In this document: piece by piece, positions 27,569 through 36,370 of the stretch | Layout: every line of letters starts with the position of its first letter | Position numbering within the stretch: the stretch's first letter is position 1 | Origin: Stutzerimonas stutzeri RCH2 | GTDB taxonomy: Bacteria > Pseudomonadota > Gammaproteobacteria > Pseudomonadales > Pseudomonadaceae | Assembly: GCF_000327065.1 (NCBI RefSeq) | Contig: NC_019936.1 | Coordinates: 1,984,001-2,048,000, forward strand | Length of the DNA stretch: 64,000 bases | Reading direction: 5' to 3' | Position numbers and translations under genes: made by a program | Notes under the pieces: model-generated | What the model was told of the DNA's origin: nothing | The model's input: the letters and a program-made list of their open reading frames with translations, nothing else | The model's database searches: none

Positions 27569-28348
27569 TTAGCGCGTCGCCATCCAGATCAGCAGTCCGG
27601 CCTGGAACAGCGCCAGCGCAATCAGGCAAACGATGGTGAATCGCAGCGCACCGTCTTCACGACGGAAGCGGGCGATTCGCTCCTGCAGGTCGCGGATCTG
27701 GTTTTCCTGCGCCTGCAGGTTGCGGTCGGCCTGCTCCAGCATCGCTGCGGCATCCTGCAGTTCAACGACCTGCACCTTCTCGCCGTTCCAGTCGGGGCGC
27801 AGCGCGCTGACCCGCGGCGCGCCGTAAGTCGCCTTGGTCGCCTGATCCTTGGGGTAGTCGATATCGAAGCCCTGGGTGCGCAGGCAGTGGTCACGGCGCA
27901 GGCGCTGGTCGTCGCTCGTCACATCCTTGGGCAGCGATCCGCCCTCGACCAGATAATGGCCCCAGCGTCGCTGTGCCCACGTCGCGCCTTGCGCCAGCAA
28001 AAAACGGCCGAGTCCGCGATTGGCCGGTTCCAGCCGCAAACCCGAGTCCGGCCCGAAGCGCAGCTCCTTGCTGCGATGATCGGCCCAGACCTCCAGTACG
28101 TTGTTCTTGCGCGAGCGCACCTGGCCGGGGATGTTGATGAACATCCGCAGCAGACTCTGCTCAGGGGTATGGCGTTCCAGTTGTGCCAGTTCGACGAAGC
28201 GCAGTGGGCGCGCGCCGCCGTCGCGCTCGGTTGGCAGCGGGGCCAGGCGCAGCAAGCGGAAACGGTCAGGCTTGAGCTCCGCCCACGGATGCTTGGGCGG
28301 TGCCGGCTGTTCTTTGTCGGTGCTCTGGGCGGTCTCGGTGTCGGTCAT
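27569..28348 (-). CDS. Conserved hypothetical protein, coiled coil and C-terminal membrane anchor
   Basis: A 259-residue protein I do not recognise beyond pseudomonad hypotheticals. The first 150 residues are soluble (HPWAELKPDRFRLLRLAPLP; NNVLEVWADHRSKELRFGPD; RWGHYLVEGG), with many Arg and Trp. Residues about 195-235 form a coiled coil (AAAMLEQADRNLQAQENQIR) and about 238-256 one hydrophobic helix (FTIVCLIALALFQAGLLIW). This suggests a cytoplasmic domain tethered to the inner membrane by its C-terminus. It converges on the porin gene, ten bases apart. Confidence 0.75.
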   Translation of the reverse strand: MTDTETAQSTDKEQPAPPKHPWAELKPDRFRLLRLAPLPTERDGGARPLRFVELAQLERHTPEQSLLRMFINIPGQVRSRKNNVLEVWADHRSKELRFGPDSGLRLEPANRGLGRFLLAQGATWAQRRWGHYLVEGGSLPKDVTSDDQRLRRDHCLRTQGFDIDYPKDQATKATYGAPRVSALRPDWNGEKVQVVELQDAAAMLEQADRNLQAQENQIRDLQERIARFRREDGALRFTIVCLIALALFQAGLLIWMATR

Positions 28349-28428
28349 CTGCGCGTTCCTGGCCTGCGCGGCGGCTCGTTCCGGAGTGATATCGGGCCAT
28401 CGTCAGGGGGCTATCGGCTGCGCAGCGT

Positions 28429-29388
28429 TTAACTGGAGGCTGGCAGGATGCCATTAGTCCGCAGGAAGTGCTTGATGTGCTCGAGCACGCCGCGTGCGAG
28501 CGGCAGATTCGTGTCGTCGTAAGAAGCCAGCTGTGCGGCGCTCGCCGGCACGATGCGCAGCACGTGGTTCATGCCGTCGATCAGGGCCAGCTGGGCGTCC
28601 GGCTTCGCTCGCTGCAGCGCTTCGGCGTCTTCGACACCCACCTGGATGTCGTGTCGGCCCTGGAGAATCAACGCCGGAACATCCACCGCCGCGAAGGCCG
28701 CGGCCGGGTCGTAGGCGAACAGCGAGATCAGATAAGGCTGCACGCTGGGTCGGAACAGCACCTGCAGTGGTTCGGGCACTTCGGCGTGGGTGCGTCCGGC
28801 CTTGAGTTCGTCAATCAGGAATTGGCTGGTGGCGAGCAGCGCGGGCGGCAGGCGACCCTGCAACTGCGCACGCAGTACTTCGTCGATTGGCCTGCCGCTG
28901 CCAGCGATGCTGATCAGCGCGGCGGCGCCCGACTTCGGCGCGGCGAGACTGGCGATCAGTGCGCCCTCGCTGTGGCCGACGAGGATCAGCTCGCTGAAGC
29001 GGGGGTCGCCCTTGAGCCTCGCGCTCCACGCCAACGCGTCGCTGACGTAGGCGTCGACGCTGAGGTCGCGCTCGTTCGGTGCGGCTGCCAGGCTGGCGCC
29101 AACCCCGCGCTTGTCATAGCGCAGACTGGCCACGCCTTGCCGCGCCAGGCCTTGGGCGAGGCGTTTGAGGCTGTCGTTGTGCCCGGCCGGGTTGTTGCCA
29201 TTACGATCGGTCGGCCCGGAGCCTGCGATCAGCAGTGCCACCGGCACCGGTTGCTCACTCTTGGGCAACAGCAGGCTGCCCTGCAGTACGCCGTTGCCGG
29301 TGTCCAGATTCAGGGTCTGATTGAGCAGGGTCTGAGCCTGCGAGAGAGAGGGCATGGTCAGTAGCAGCAGTATCAGCAGGGCACGCAT
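28429..29388 (-). CDS. Secreted alpha/beta hydrolase
   Basis: A 319-residue serine hydrolase with a signal peptide (MRALLILLLLTMPSLSQA). Catalytic nucleophile elbow GHSEG (in ILVGHSEGALIASLA), oxyanion region IAGSGPTDRNGNN, Asp in GRHDIQVGVEDAE and His in DGMNHVLRIV complete the triad. The pattern matches the peptidase S9/X-Pro-like alpha/beta hydrolases of the YbdG-like lipase group. Substrate unknown. The start at 29388 begins the signal peptide. Divergent from aroC. Confidence 0.87.
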   Translation of the reverse strand: MRALLILLLLTMPSLSQAQTLLNQTLNLDTGNGVLQGSLLLPKSEQPVPVALLIAGSGPTDRNGNNPAGHNDSLKRLAQGLARQGVASLRYDKRGVGASLAAAPNERDLSVDAYVSDALAWSARLKGDPRFSELILVGHSEGALIASLAAPKSGAAALISIAGSGRPIDEVLRAQLQGRLPPALLATSQFLIDELKAGRTHAEVPEPLQVLFRPSVQPYLISLFAYDPAAAFAAVDVPALILQGRHDIQVGVEDAEALQRAKPDAQLALIDGMNHVLRIVPASAAQLASYDDTNLPLARGVLEHIKHFLRTNGILPASS

Positions 29389-29533
29389 GGATGGACTTCG
29401 TTGGTCACGGAGCAGGTTGGACGCAGCAATCGGCGCAAAGGTCAGTATGCGCCGGCAACAGGGGCGATGACACCGCAGCGCCCTCAGGTATACTTCCGGC
29501 CCCTGTTTTTCGGTCGATCGCGGAGCGTCCTGC

Positions 29534-30625
29534 ATGTCCGGCAATACCTACGGCAAGCTGTTCACCGTCACCACTGCCGGCGAAAGCCATGGTCCTGCGC
29601 TGGTGGCCATCGTCGACGGTTGCCCGCCCGGGCTGGAGCTGTCGCTGGAAGATCTGCAGCGCGACCTCGACCGTCGCAAGCCGGGCACCAGCCGGCACAC
29701 CACCCAGCGCCAGGAAGCCGACGAGGTGGAAATCCTCTCCGGCGTATTCGAGGGCAAGACCACCGGTTGCCCGATCGGCCTGCTGATCCGCAACACCGAT
29801 CAGAAGTCCAAGGACTACTCGGCGATCAAGGACCAGTTCCGCCCGGCCCACGCCGACTACACCTATCACCACAAGTACGGCGTGCGCGACTATCGTGGTG
29901 GTGGCCGCAGCTCCGCGCGCGAGACTGCCATGCGCGTGGCGGCCGGCGCCATCGCCAAGAAGTACCTGGCGACGCTGGGCATTCAGGTGCGCGGCTACAT
30001 GAGCCAGCTCGGCCCGATCGAAATTCCGTTCAAGACCTGGGACAGCGTCGAGCAGAACGCCTTCTTCAGCCCCGATCCGGACAAGGTGGCGGAGCTGGAG
30101 GCTTACATGGACCAGCTGCGTCGCGATCAGGATTCGGTGGGTGCGAAGATCACCGTGGTCGCCGAGGGCGTGCCGCCGGGACTTGGCGAGCCGATCTTTG
30201 ACCGCCTCGACGCCGAGCTGGCCCACGCGCTGATGAGCATCAACGCGGTGAAGGGCGTGGAGATCGGCGCCGGTTTCGCTTCGGTCGCCCAGCGTGGCAC
30301 CGAGCACCGCGACGAGCTGACGCCGCAGGGATTTCTCTCCAACAATGCCGGCGGCATTCTCGGCGGCATATCTTCGGGACAACCGATCATTGCCCATCTG
30401 GCGCTCAAGCCAACTTCCAGCATCACCACGCCGGGCCACTCGATCGATGTGAGTGGCGCGCCGGTCGATGTCATCACCAAGGGCCGCCATGACCCGTGCG
30501 TCGGCATTCGTGCCACGCCGATCGCCGAGGCGATGATGGCCATCGTGCTGCTCGATCACCTGCTGCGTAATCGCGGCCAGAACGCCGACGTGCAGGTGAC
30601 GACACCGGTGCTAGGCCAGCTTTGA
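29534..30625 (+). CDS. aroC: Chorismate synthase
   Basis: A 363-residue FMN-dependent enzyme making chorismate from 5-enolpyruvylshikimate 3-phosphate, the last shared step of aromatic biosynthesis. Family signatures: [16 protein letters not shown] at the N-terminus, [20 protein letters not shown] and, near the end, [17 protein letters not shown]. Flavin and substrate pocket residues GEGVPPG-like ([11 protein letters not shown]) are present. Single gene with the MFS transporter 74 bases downstream. Confidence 0.97.
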   Translation: MSGNTYGKLFTVTTAGESHGPALVAIVDGCPPGLELSLEDLQRDLDRRKPGTSRHTTQRQEADEVEILSGVFEGKTTGCPIGLLIRNTDQKSKDYSAIKDQFRPAHADYTYHHKYGVRDYRGGGRSSARETAMRVAAGAIAKKYLATLGIQVRGYMSQLGPIEIPFKTWDSVEQNAFFSPDPDKVAELEAYMDQLRRDQDSVGAKITVVAEGVPPGLGEPIFDRLDAELAHALMSINAVKGVEIGAGFASVAQRGTEHRDELTPQGFLSNNAGGILGGISSGQPIIAHLALKPTSSITTPGHSIDVSGAPVDVITKGRHDPCVGIRATPIAEAMMAIVLLDHLLRNRGQNADVQVTTPVLGQL

Positions 30626-30699
30626 CCAGCAATCGAGACGCTGCGAGCCGCACACGGTTGGCCTCTATGCCTCCGTTTGCGGCCTGAAGCCCGCTGCGT

Positions 30700-31851
30700 A
30701 TGAATGCTCCGCTGCCGTACTGGCGCCTGTCCGGCTTCTATTTTTTCTACTTCGCCTTGCTCGGCTCCACGGCGCCGTTTCTCGGCCTGTACTTCGATCA
30801 TCTGGGCTTTTCGCCGGAGCGGATCGGTGAGCTGATCGCCATTCCCATGCTGATGCGTTGTCTGGCGCCGAATTTATGGGGCTGGTTGGGCGATGCCACC
30901 GGGCGTCGGCTGGAGATCGTTCGCCTCGGTGCGCTGTGCACCTTGTTGTCCTTCGGGCTGATCTTTTTCGACAAGAGCTTTGCCTGGCTGGCGATGGTGA
31001 TGGCGTTGCATGCCTTTTTCTGGCACGCGGTGCTGCCGCAGTTCGAAGTCATCACCCTGGCCCATCTGCATGAACAGGCGGAGCGCTACAGCCAGGTCCG
31101 GTTGTGGGGCAGCATCGGTTTCATCCTCGCGGTGGTCGGGCTCGGGCTGCTGTTCCAGCGGCTGAGTCTTGATCTCTACCCGACAGCGGTGGCCGTGGTC
31201 ATGGTCGGTATCGTGCTGAGCAGCTTCTGGGTGCCCAATGCCCACCCGCGCCAGCGCGCCGACGTGGCCGGGCAGGGCGGTTTTCTCGCTCAGCTGCGGC
31301 GTCCTGGTGTGCTGGCTTTCTACGCCTGCGTGGCGCTGATGCAGCTGGCACACGGCCCGTATTACACCTTCTTCAGCATTCACCTCGAAGCGCTCGGCTA
31401 CAGCCGCAGTTTCATCGGGCTGATGTGGGCGCTGGGCGTGGTCGCGGAAATCCTGCTGTTTCTGGGCATGGCGCGCCTGCTCGAGCGTTTCTCCCTGCGC
31501 CAGGTGCTGCTGGCCAGTTTCCTGATTGCCGCGCTGCGCTGGGTCCTACTGGGACAGTTCGCCGATCATCTTGCGGTGCTGCTGATTGCACAGCTGATGC
31601 ACGCCGCTACGTTTGGCAGCTTCCATGCCGCGGCCATTCACTTCGTTCAGCGCAGTTTCGGCCACCGCCAGCAGGGCCAGGGCCAGGCGCTGTACGCCAG
31701 TCTGTCCGGTATCGGTGGGGCCTTGGGCGCACTTTACGCCGGCTATGCCTGGTCCGGTCTTGGGCCGAGCTGGTCCTTCGCCATCGCCAGCCTGGCGGCA
31801 TTGGCCGCAGCCGTTATCATTGCCTTCCGCTTGCAGGAGAACCGAGCCTGA
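30700..31851 (+). CDS. MFS transporter, HcaT/3-phenylpropionate-type
   Basis: A 383-residue twelve-helix permease of the LacY-like MFS_1 branch (HcaT). The N-terminal YWRLSGFYFFYFALLGSTAP followed by FLGLYFDHLGFSPERIGEL is characteristic, as are RLWGSIGFILAVV and the C-terminal QGQALYASLSGIGGALGALY. E. coli HcaT is linked to 3-phenylpropionate uptake, but no such catabolic genes are near; the substrate is therefore open. It lies between aroC and mtnD. Confidence 0.87.
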   Translation: MNAPLPYWRLSGFYFFYFALLGSTAPFLGLYFDHLGFSPERIGELIAIPMLMRCLAPNLWGWLGDATGRRLEIVRLGALCTLLSFGLIFFDKSFAWLAMVMALHAFFWHAVLPQFEVITLAHLHEQAERYSQVRLWGSIGFILAVVGLGLLFQRLSLDLYPTAVAVVMVGIVLSSFWVPNAHPRQRADVAGQGGFLAQLRRPGVLAFYACVALMQLAHGPYYTFFSIHLEALGYSRSFIGLMWALGVVAEILLFLGMARLLERFSLRQVLLASFLIAALRWVLLGQFADHLAVLLIAQLMHAATFGSFHAAAIHFVQRSFGHRQQGQGQALYASLSGIGGALGALYAGYAWSGLGPSWSFAIASLAALAAAVIIAFRLQENRA

Positions 31852-31967
31852 CGATCACGCGCCGCCAATTTCTTTCGGGCGCGAACTGAGAATGCGCGCC
31901 CTGCAGCCCAGCTAAATTTCTGCCTGGCCGGTAGCGACCGACCAGACGACTTTTCGGAGAGCCGAAC

Positions 31968-32513
31968 ATGAGTGTCCTCAGCGTCTACCACGAGACCCGC
32001 CCCGATCAGCCGCTCAAGGTGCTGACCCACCTCGAAGACATCGCCCCGACGCTGGCCAAGGTCGGTGTGCAGGTGGAGCGCTGGGAAGCCAACGCGCCAA
32101 TTGCCGCCGGGGCCAGCCAGGAAGAGGTGATTGCCGCCTACCGGCCGCAGATCGACAAGCTCATGACCGAGCGCGGCTACGTCACGGTCGATGTGATCAG
32201 CGTGACCCGCGACCATCCACAGAAGGACGAGCTGCGCGCGAAGTTCCTCGACGAGCATCGGCACGCTGAAGACGAGGTGCGCTTCTTCGTCGCCGGGCGC
32301 GCGCTGTTCAGTCTGCACATCGAGGACATGGTCTACGCCGTACTGTGCGAAAAGAATGACCTGATCTCAGTGCCCGCCGGCACACGCCACTGGTTCGACA
32401 TGGGCGAGGAGCCGCACTTCGTCGCCATCCGCCTGTTTAAAAACCCCGAAGGCTGGGTCGCCGAGTACACCGGCGAAAGCATTGCCGATCAGTTCCCGCG
32501 ATTGGACGACTGA
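31968..32513 (+). CDS. mtnD: Acireductone dioxygenase
   Basis: A 181-residue cupin of the methionine salvage pathway. It converts acireductone to the 2-keto acid precursor of methionine and formate (Fe form), or off-pathway products (Ni form). Metal-binding motif EHRHAEDEVRFFVAGRALF supplies two His and a Glu, and the fourth ligand is in PAGTRHWFDMG. GGAGAG precedes the ATG. The remaining mtn genes are not in the window. Confidence 0.94.
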   Translation: MSVLSVYHETRPDQPLKVLTHLEDIAPTLAKVGVQVERWEANAPIAAGASQEEVIAAYRPQIDKLMTERGYVTVDVISVTRDHPQKDELRAKFLDEHRHAEDEVRFFVAGRALFSLHIEDMVYAVLCEKNDLISVPAGTRHWFDMGEEPHFVAIRLFKNPEGWVAEYTGESIADQFPRLDD

Positions 32514-32598
32514 GACGCCGGTCAACGCGTCCTCGCCGATATCGCAGGCACCGCAAGCGCGCTTAGCTTCATCATCGACGCGCATCGCAGGCGTACAT

Positions 32599-32647
32599 CC
32601 GCCTTCGCACCGGCGCTGCGCAGCGAAGCAGCGCGTCGCGAAGGCGG
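32599..32647. repeat. Inverted repeat downstream of mtnD
   Basis: Ten-base arms CCGCCTTCGC (32599-32608) and GCGAAGGCGG (32638-32647) separated by 29 bases that include smaller pairings. It may be a REP-like extragenic palindrome or the mtnD 3' end. No U-run. Confidence 0.4.
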
Positions 32648-32797
32648 CGAGGCCGATGTCGGTATCAAGCGCGTCATCCAGATACTGCTCGGCTGGATTC
32701 GTCAGCGCCGGCTATCGAGCCGCTCTGGACTGGGAACTGAACCCTGCCGCCGCGCTGGCATCCTAGATTAGGTACTCACCCAAACAGGAGCGAACCC

Positions 32798-33007
32798 ATG
32801 GGAGATGCCTTCGGCGGTATTTTCGGCCTGCTCATCCTGATACTGGATATCTGGGCAATCATCAGCATCGTTCGCAGCGACAGCACCAGCGGCAAGAAGG
32901 TGCTTTGGGTTCTGTTGATCGTCCTCCTGCCGGTGCTCGGCCTGATCATCTGGGGAATCATGGGGCCGCGTGGCAATCGTCCCGATGCGCGCGGGCCATA
33001 CCGGTAA
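32798..33007 (+). CDS. Small PLDc_N-domain membrane protein, copy 1
   Basis: A 69-residue protein with two hydrophobic helices (about 7-24 and 34-52) and the phospholipase-D-nuclease N-terminal domain pattern: ILDIWAIISIVRSD, then KKVLWVLLIVLLPVLGLIIW. This domain is also the N-terminal part of cardiolipin synthases, but no catalytic domain is attached. GGAG lies upstream of the ATG. First of three closely packed genes, and a clear paralogue of the next one. Confidence 0.8.
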   Translation: MGDAFGGIFGLLILILDIWAIISIVRSDSTSGKKVLWVLLIVLLPVLGLIIWGIMGPRGNRPDARGPYR

Positions 33008-33010
33008 TCC

Positions 33011-33205
33011 GTGGTGGAAAGCCTGAGCGGTCCGTTCGCCATTCTGGTGCTGGTGCTGGATATCCTGGCGCTCGTGCAGGTCTGGCGCAGCTCCATCGAG
33101 GTCGGCCGCAAGGTGATCTGGTCACTGGTAATCGTCCTGCTGCCGGTGGTCGGCCTGATCATGTGGGCGGTCGCTGCCGGGCCGTTCGGCAAGGCACGAC
33201 TGTAG
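33011..33205 (+). CDS. Small PLDc_N-domain membrane protein, copy 2
   Basis: A 64-residue paralogue of the preceding gene: VLDILALVQVWRSS, then RKVIWSLVIVLLPVVGLIMW align position by position with copy 1. Starts with GTG at 33011 (or the adjacent GTG at 33014), three bases after the previous stop, so translation is probably coupled. Two transmembrane helices, basic turn between them, function unknown. Confidence 0.75.
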   Translation: MVESLSGPFAILVLVLDILALVQVWRSSIEVGRKVIWSLVIVLLPVVGLIMWAVAAGPFGKARL

Positions 33206-33208
33206 ACC

Positions 33209-33766
33209 GTGGGTCGCGCTGGCCTGTTGATCTGCCTGCTGTTCAGCCTTGAAGTGGCGCAGGCAGATGACCGCGGCGGGTGGCAGGCACTGCGTGAGGG
33301 ACGTGCTGTTCTAATCATGCGCCATGCAGCGGCGCCCGGCCTCGGTGACCCTGACGGCTTTCGCCTCGACGACTGCACCACCCAGCGCAACCTCGACGAG
33401 CGTGGCCGTGCCGAGGCTCGACAATGGGGTGTGCGGCTGCGCGACGCCGGCATCACCAACGCTCGTATCTTGAGCAGCCGCTGGTGCCGGGCGCGGGACA
33501 CGGCGGAGGGCATGGCCCTTGGTGAAGTTGAAGCGCTCCCGGCGCTGGACTCCTTCTTTGCATTGCCCGCAACCGAGCGACGGCACACTGCCGCGCTACG
33601 TCAGGCGGTCGGGGCGCTGGAGCCGGGCTCGGTCGCGGTACTGGTGACCCATCAGGTCAACATCACTGCGCTAACCGGCATCTTCCCGCAATCGGGTGAG
33701 GGGCTGATTGTGGCGCTGCCGCTCGCAGAGCCGCCGGTGATATTGGCGCGCATCGCTCCGTCTTAG
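33209..33766 (+). CDS. Secreted histidine phosphatase-family protein
   Basis: A 185-residue protein with a signal peptide (RAGLLICLLFSLEVAQA) and the phosphoglycerate-mutase-like active site: RHA motif in LIMRHAAAPG, the NLDERGRAEARQWG segment, SSRWCRARDTAE with a second Arg, and the distal His in VAVLVTHQVNITALTG. Such exported family members remove phosphate from envelope substrates. GTG start, four bases after copy 2 of the PLDc_N protein. It overlaps the stop of convergent alkA. Confidence 0.84.
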   Translation: MGRAGLLICLLFSLEVAQADDRGGWQALREGRAVLIMRHAAAPGLGDPDGFRLDDCTTQRNLDERGRAEARQWGVRLRDAGITNARILSSRWCRARDTAEGMALGEVEALPALDSFFALPATERRHTAALRQAVGALEPGSVAVLVTHQVNITALTGIFPQSGEGLIVALPLAEPPVILARIAPS

Positions 33767-34647
33767 CCACCCTTGCTTCCTTTGGCGTAGTTATCCCAGA
33801 TGTGGATGGCGGCGTAGGCCCGCCAGGGCCGCCAGCTTTCGGCGCGTGCCGTCAGCGCCTTTGCGGTGATACCGCCGTCTCCCCACAACGGGGCCTTGAG
33901 CAGCCCCAGATCGGCCGCTGGAAAGGCATCCGCAACGCCGAATCCGCGCAAGGCAATGTACTCGGCCGTCCACGGGCCGATCCCCGGCAGTTCGCAGAGT
34001 TTGCGGACCAGTGCGTCGGCACCATCCTCCACATGCAGCTGCAGTGCTCCGTCAGCCACCGCCGCCGCCAGGCGTCGTAGAGCCTGTGCGCGTCTGGCTG
34101 GCATGCCGATGTTCTCCAATGGATCATCGGCGATCGCCCCGGCGGTAGGGAAAAGCAGTTCCAGCCCGGAGGGTGCGCCCTGCAGTGGCTCGCCCAGCCG
34201 CTCCACGAGACGACGGGTGATGGTCACCGCCGCTTTGACCGTGACCTGCTGGCCGACCACCGCCCGCACGGCCTGTTCGAACGGGTCGTAGGCGGCGGGC
34301 AGACGCAGGCCGGGTTGTACCGCAATCAGCGGCCCCAATGTCGGATCGCTGGTGAAATGCGCCGCGATGGCTTGTGGGTCGGCGTCCAGGTCGAACATCT
34401 TGCGTACTTGGCTGACCAGCGGTTTGGCGGCGTGCTGCAGGGAATCGCTGAGGGTCATTTCGAGGGCCGGGCGATCGGTCAGCGCTCGCACGCTGAGCCA
34501 GCCGCGGGCGTCGCCGAGGCGCAACGTGCGGGCGTAGCCGTCGGCGTCCAGGCGCTCCACGCCCGGCAGCAGACGCAGGGCGAAATGCCGATGGAACTGT
34601 TGCCAGTCCCAGGGTTGCAGGTAGGGCAAATGCAAGGTTTCGGTCAT
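33763..34647 (-). CDS. alkA: DNA-3-methyladenine glycosylase II
   Basis: A 294-residue base-excision repair enzyme that removes alkylated purines. Residues about 1-95 form the AlkA N-terminal beta domain; the helix-hairpin-helix reads LCELPGIGPWTAEYIALRGF and the catalytic Asp is in AFPAADLGLL. The AYDPFEQAVRAVVGQQVTVK segment is typical. It lacks the Ada methyltransferase fusion found in some relatives. Single gene, divergent from speE. Confidence 0.92.
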   Translation of the reverse strand: MTETLHLPYLQPWDWQQFHRHFALRLLPGVERLDADGYARTLRLGDARGWLSVRALTDRPALEMTLSDSLQHAAKPLVSQVRKMFDLDADPQAIAAHFTSDPTLGPLIAVQPGLRLPAAYDPFEQAVRAVVGQQVTVKAAVTITRRLVERLGEPLQGAPSGLELLFPTAGAIADDPLENIGMPARRAQALRRLAAAVADGALQLHVEDGADALVRKLCELPGIGPWTAEYIALRGFGVADAFPAADLGLLKAPLWGDGGITAKALTARAESWRPWRAYAAIHIWDNYAKGSKGG

Positions 34648-34789
34648 AACCAGACACTAGCGTCCGTCATTCACTTTGTCGCCCCGAAGTGTGCTTTCCA
34701 GTCCCACGCCTCCCGCTGTCATGTTGGCCAACGTAGAATGCCTCTCTTTTCGGTGGGCGATTCGGATCGTCCGTCACCTCAGCCAGCTT

Positions 34790-34818
34790 CAGACACCGGA
34801 GCGCTGTGCCGGTGTCTG
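34790..34818 (+). other. Stable hairpin in the speE leader
   Basis: Perfect ten-base arms (34790-34799 and 34809-34818) around a nine-base loop, ending 16 bases before the speE start and just upstream of its GGAG. No U-run follows, so it is not an intrinsic terminator. It could affect ribosome loading. Confidence 0.55.
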
Positions 34819-34834
34819 CCAACGGAGATACCCC

Positions 34835-35695
34835 ATGAGTGACTTTCAGGAAACTCTCTTCGAGGGATACGGCCAGCGGTTCCAGATCGACAAGCTGCTG
34901 CACGAAGTGCGTACCGAGCATCAGCATCTGGTGATCTTCGAGAACGCGCGCATGGGCCGGGTCATGGCCCTCGATGGCGTGATCCAGACCACCGAAGCCG
35001 ACGAGTTCATCTATCACGAGATGCTTGCCCACGTGCCGATCCTGGCCCATGGATTGGCGCGCCGCGTGCTGATCATCGGTGGCGGTGACGGTGGTGTGCT
35101 GCGCGAAGTGGCGCGCCACCGCGATATCGAAAGCATCACCATGGTCGAGATCGATGGCGCCGTGGTGGAAACATGCAGGGAATTCCTGCCGAACCATTCC
35201 GCTGGAACCTTCGATGATCCGCGGCTGAAACTGGTGATCGCTGACGGCATGCACTTCGTGACGAACACCGAGGAGAAGTTCGACGTCATCATTTCTGATT
35301 CCACCGATCCCATCGGTCCTGCCGAGGTGCTGTTCTCAGAGCACTTTTATCAGGCCTGCCGGCGTTGCCTGAACGACGGTGGCATCCTGGTCACTCAGAA
35401 CGGCACGCCCTTCATGCAGCTGGGCGAGGTGCAGACGACTGCCAAGCGCCTGCATGGCCTGTTTGCCGATTGGCACTTCTACCAGGCAGCAGTGCCTACT
35501 TATCTGGGTGGCGCAATGGCTTTCGCCTGGGGCGCTTGCAACGCCGAGAGTCGCAAGCTGCCGCTGGAAACCTTGCTGCAGCGTTTCGTCGGCAGCGGCA
35601 TCGTTACACGCTATTACAACCCGCACGTGCACATCGCTGCGTTCGCACTGCCTCAGTACGTTCTGCACGCGATCGCCAAGCCCAGCAACGACTGA
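34835..35695 (+). CDS. speE: Spermidine synthase
   Basis: A 286-residue aminopropyltransferase that makes spermidine from putrescine and decarboxylated S-adenosylmethionine. N-terminal [20 protein letters not shown], the dcSAM-binding [18 protein letters not shown], the Asp in [10 protein letters not shown] and the catalytic [16 protein letters not shown] are all seen. The ATG at 34835 has GGAG upstream. A strong terminator follows the gene. speD is not nearby. Confidence 0.95.
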   Translation: MSDFQETLFEGYGQRFQIDKLLHEVRTEHQHLVIFENARMGRVMALDGVIQTTEADEFIYHEMLAHVPILAHGLARRVLIIGGGDGGVLREVARHRDIESITMVEIDGAVVETCREFLPNHSAGTFDDPRLKLVIADGMHFVTNTEEKFDVIISDSTDPIGPAEVLFSEHFYQACRRCLNDGGILVTQNGTPFMQLGEVQTTAKRLHGLFADWHFYQAAVPTYLGGAMAFAWGACNAESRKLPLETLLQRFVGSGIVTRYYNPHVHIAAFALPQYVLHAIAKPSND

Positions 35696-35730
35696 GCTCA
35701 GCTGCGGATAGGTCGGCAATCGCAGCTCGG

Positions 35731-35762
35731 CGGCCCGCCCCGGCAACGGGGCGGGCCGCTTT
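35731..35762 (+). terminator. Intrinsic terminator after speE
   Basis: A perfect 12-base GC-rich stem (35731-35742 with 35747-35758) with a GCAA tetraloop, followed by CTTT. It lies 36 bases after the speE stop. The U-run is short but the stem is very stable. Confidence 0.75.
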
Positions 35763-36022
35763 GCGTCCGCCGGCATGTTGAACTGCCGGTACGTCACGGG
35801 GTTCTACTGACATGAGGTCGTGATCGCTGAAGCTGGCGTGGCGGTTTGCCACATAGCCCGTGCAGTCAGCTTCGCGGCCTGCTAGCTTGTCAGCGTGGAC
35901 AGTGTCCACCGCGTCTCTTCGACTAGCTGTTGCGACTTCCGTTTGCCCGATGTCTTGACGACGGAGCCGATCTCCCGCTGAGCTCGTGGCAACTTCATCC
36001 AGGTATGAGAGGAGGTTGATTT
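35763..36022. other. Intergenic remainder before the rraB-like gene
   Basis: With the terminator this completes a 327-base stretch without a gene. The one feature I see is the 15-base palindrome at 35895-35909, given separately. A promoter for the downstream gene must be here but no clear -35/-10 pair stands out. Confidence 0.4.
35895..35909. promoter_or_regulatory. Perfect 15-base palindrome, possible operator
   Basis: GTGGACA and TGTCCAC flank a single G. Seven-base half sites with one central base suit a dimeric regulator; too short a loop for an RNA hairpin. It is about 115 bases upstream of the rraB-like gene. Confidence 0.35.
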
Positions 36023-36364
36023 ATGAGCACCACCTTCCACGAGGATGTCAGCAGCACCGTTCTGCGCCGGATGAAGGAGGGCGGTTTCGATTTTGCCCGA
36101 GTCCATCCCATCGAGTTCTACGCGGTATTCCCGGAACAGGACCGCGCCCAGATAGCCGCACAGAACTTTCGCGGCGAAACCATCAATACCCAGGTGTTTC
36201 CGCGTGAGGACGGAAGTTGGAATCTGCAGATAAGCAAAGTGATGTATGCGACGTTCGATGGCATCGGCGATTTCGAGCAGGACCTCGAACACCTCGTCGA
36301 ACCTCTCGGGGGAGTGCTCGATGGCTGGGGTGTCACCCAGGAAATCGAAGGTCTGAGCGTCTGA
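36023..36364 (+). CDS. RraB-family ribonuclease E inhibitor-like protein
   Basis: A 113-residue acidic protein of the RraB/DUF695-type fold. Typical pattern: VLRRMKEGGFDFARVHPIEF, FPEQDRAQIAAQNF, then the CYATFDGI-like strand VMYATFDGIGDFEQDLEHL and LDGWGV. E. coli RraB binds RNase E and changes mRNA decay; this member is shorter at the acidic C-terminus, so inhibitor activity is inference. A perfect AGGAGG lies upstream of the start. Confidence 0.8.
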   Translation: MSTTFHEDVSSTVLRRMKEGGFDFARVHPIEFYAVFPEQDRAQIAAQNFRGETINTQVFPREDGSWNLQISKVMYATFDGIGDFEQDLEHLVEPLGGVLDGWGVTQEIEGLSV

Positions 36365-36370
36365 TCCTTT

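Noticed and set aside
29405..30559. 384-residue open frame antisense to aroC
   Set aside because: Covers the chorismate synthase signature region on the other strand; composition bias only.
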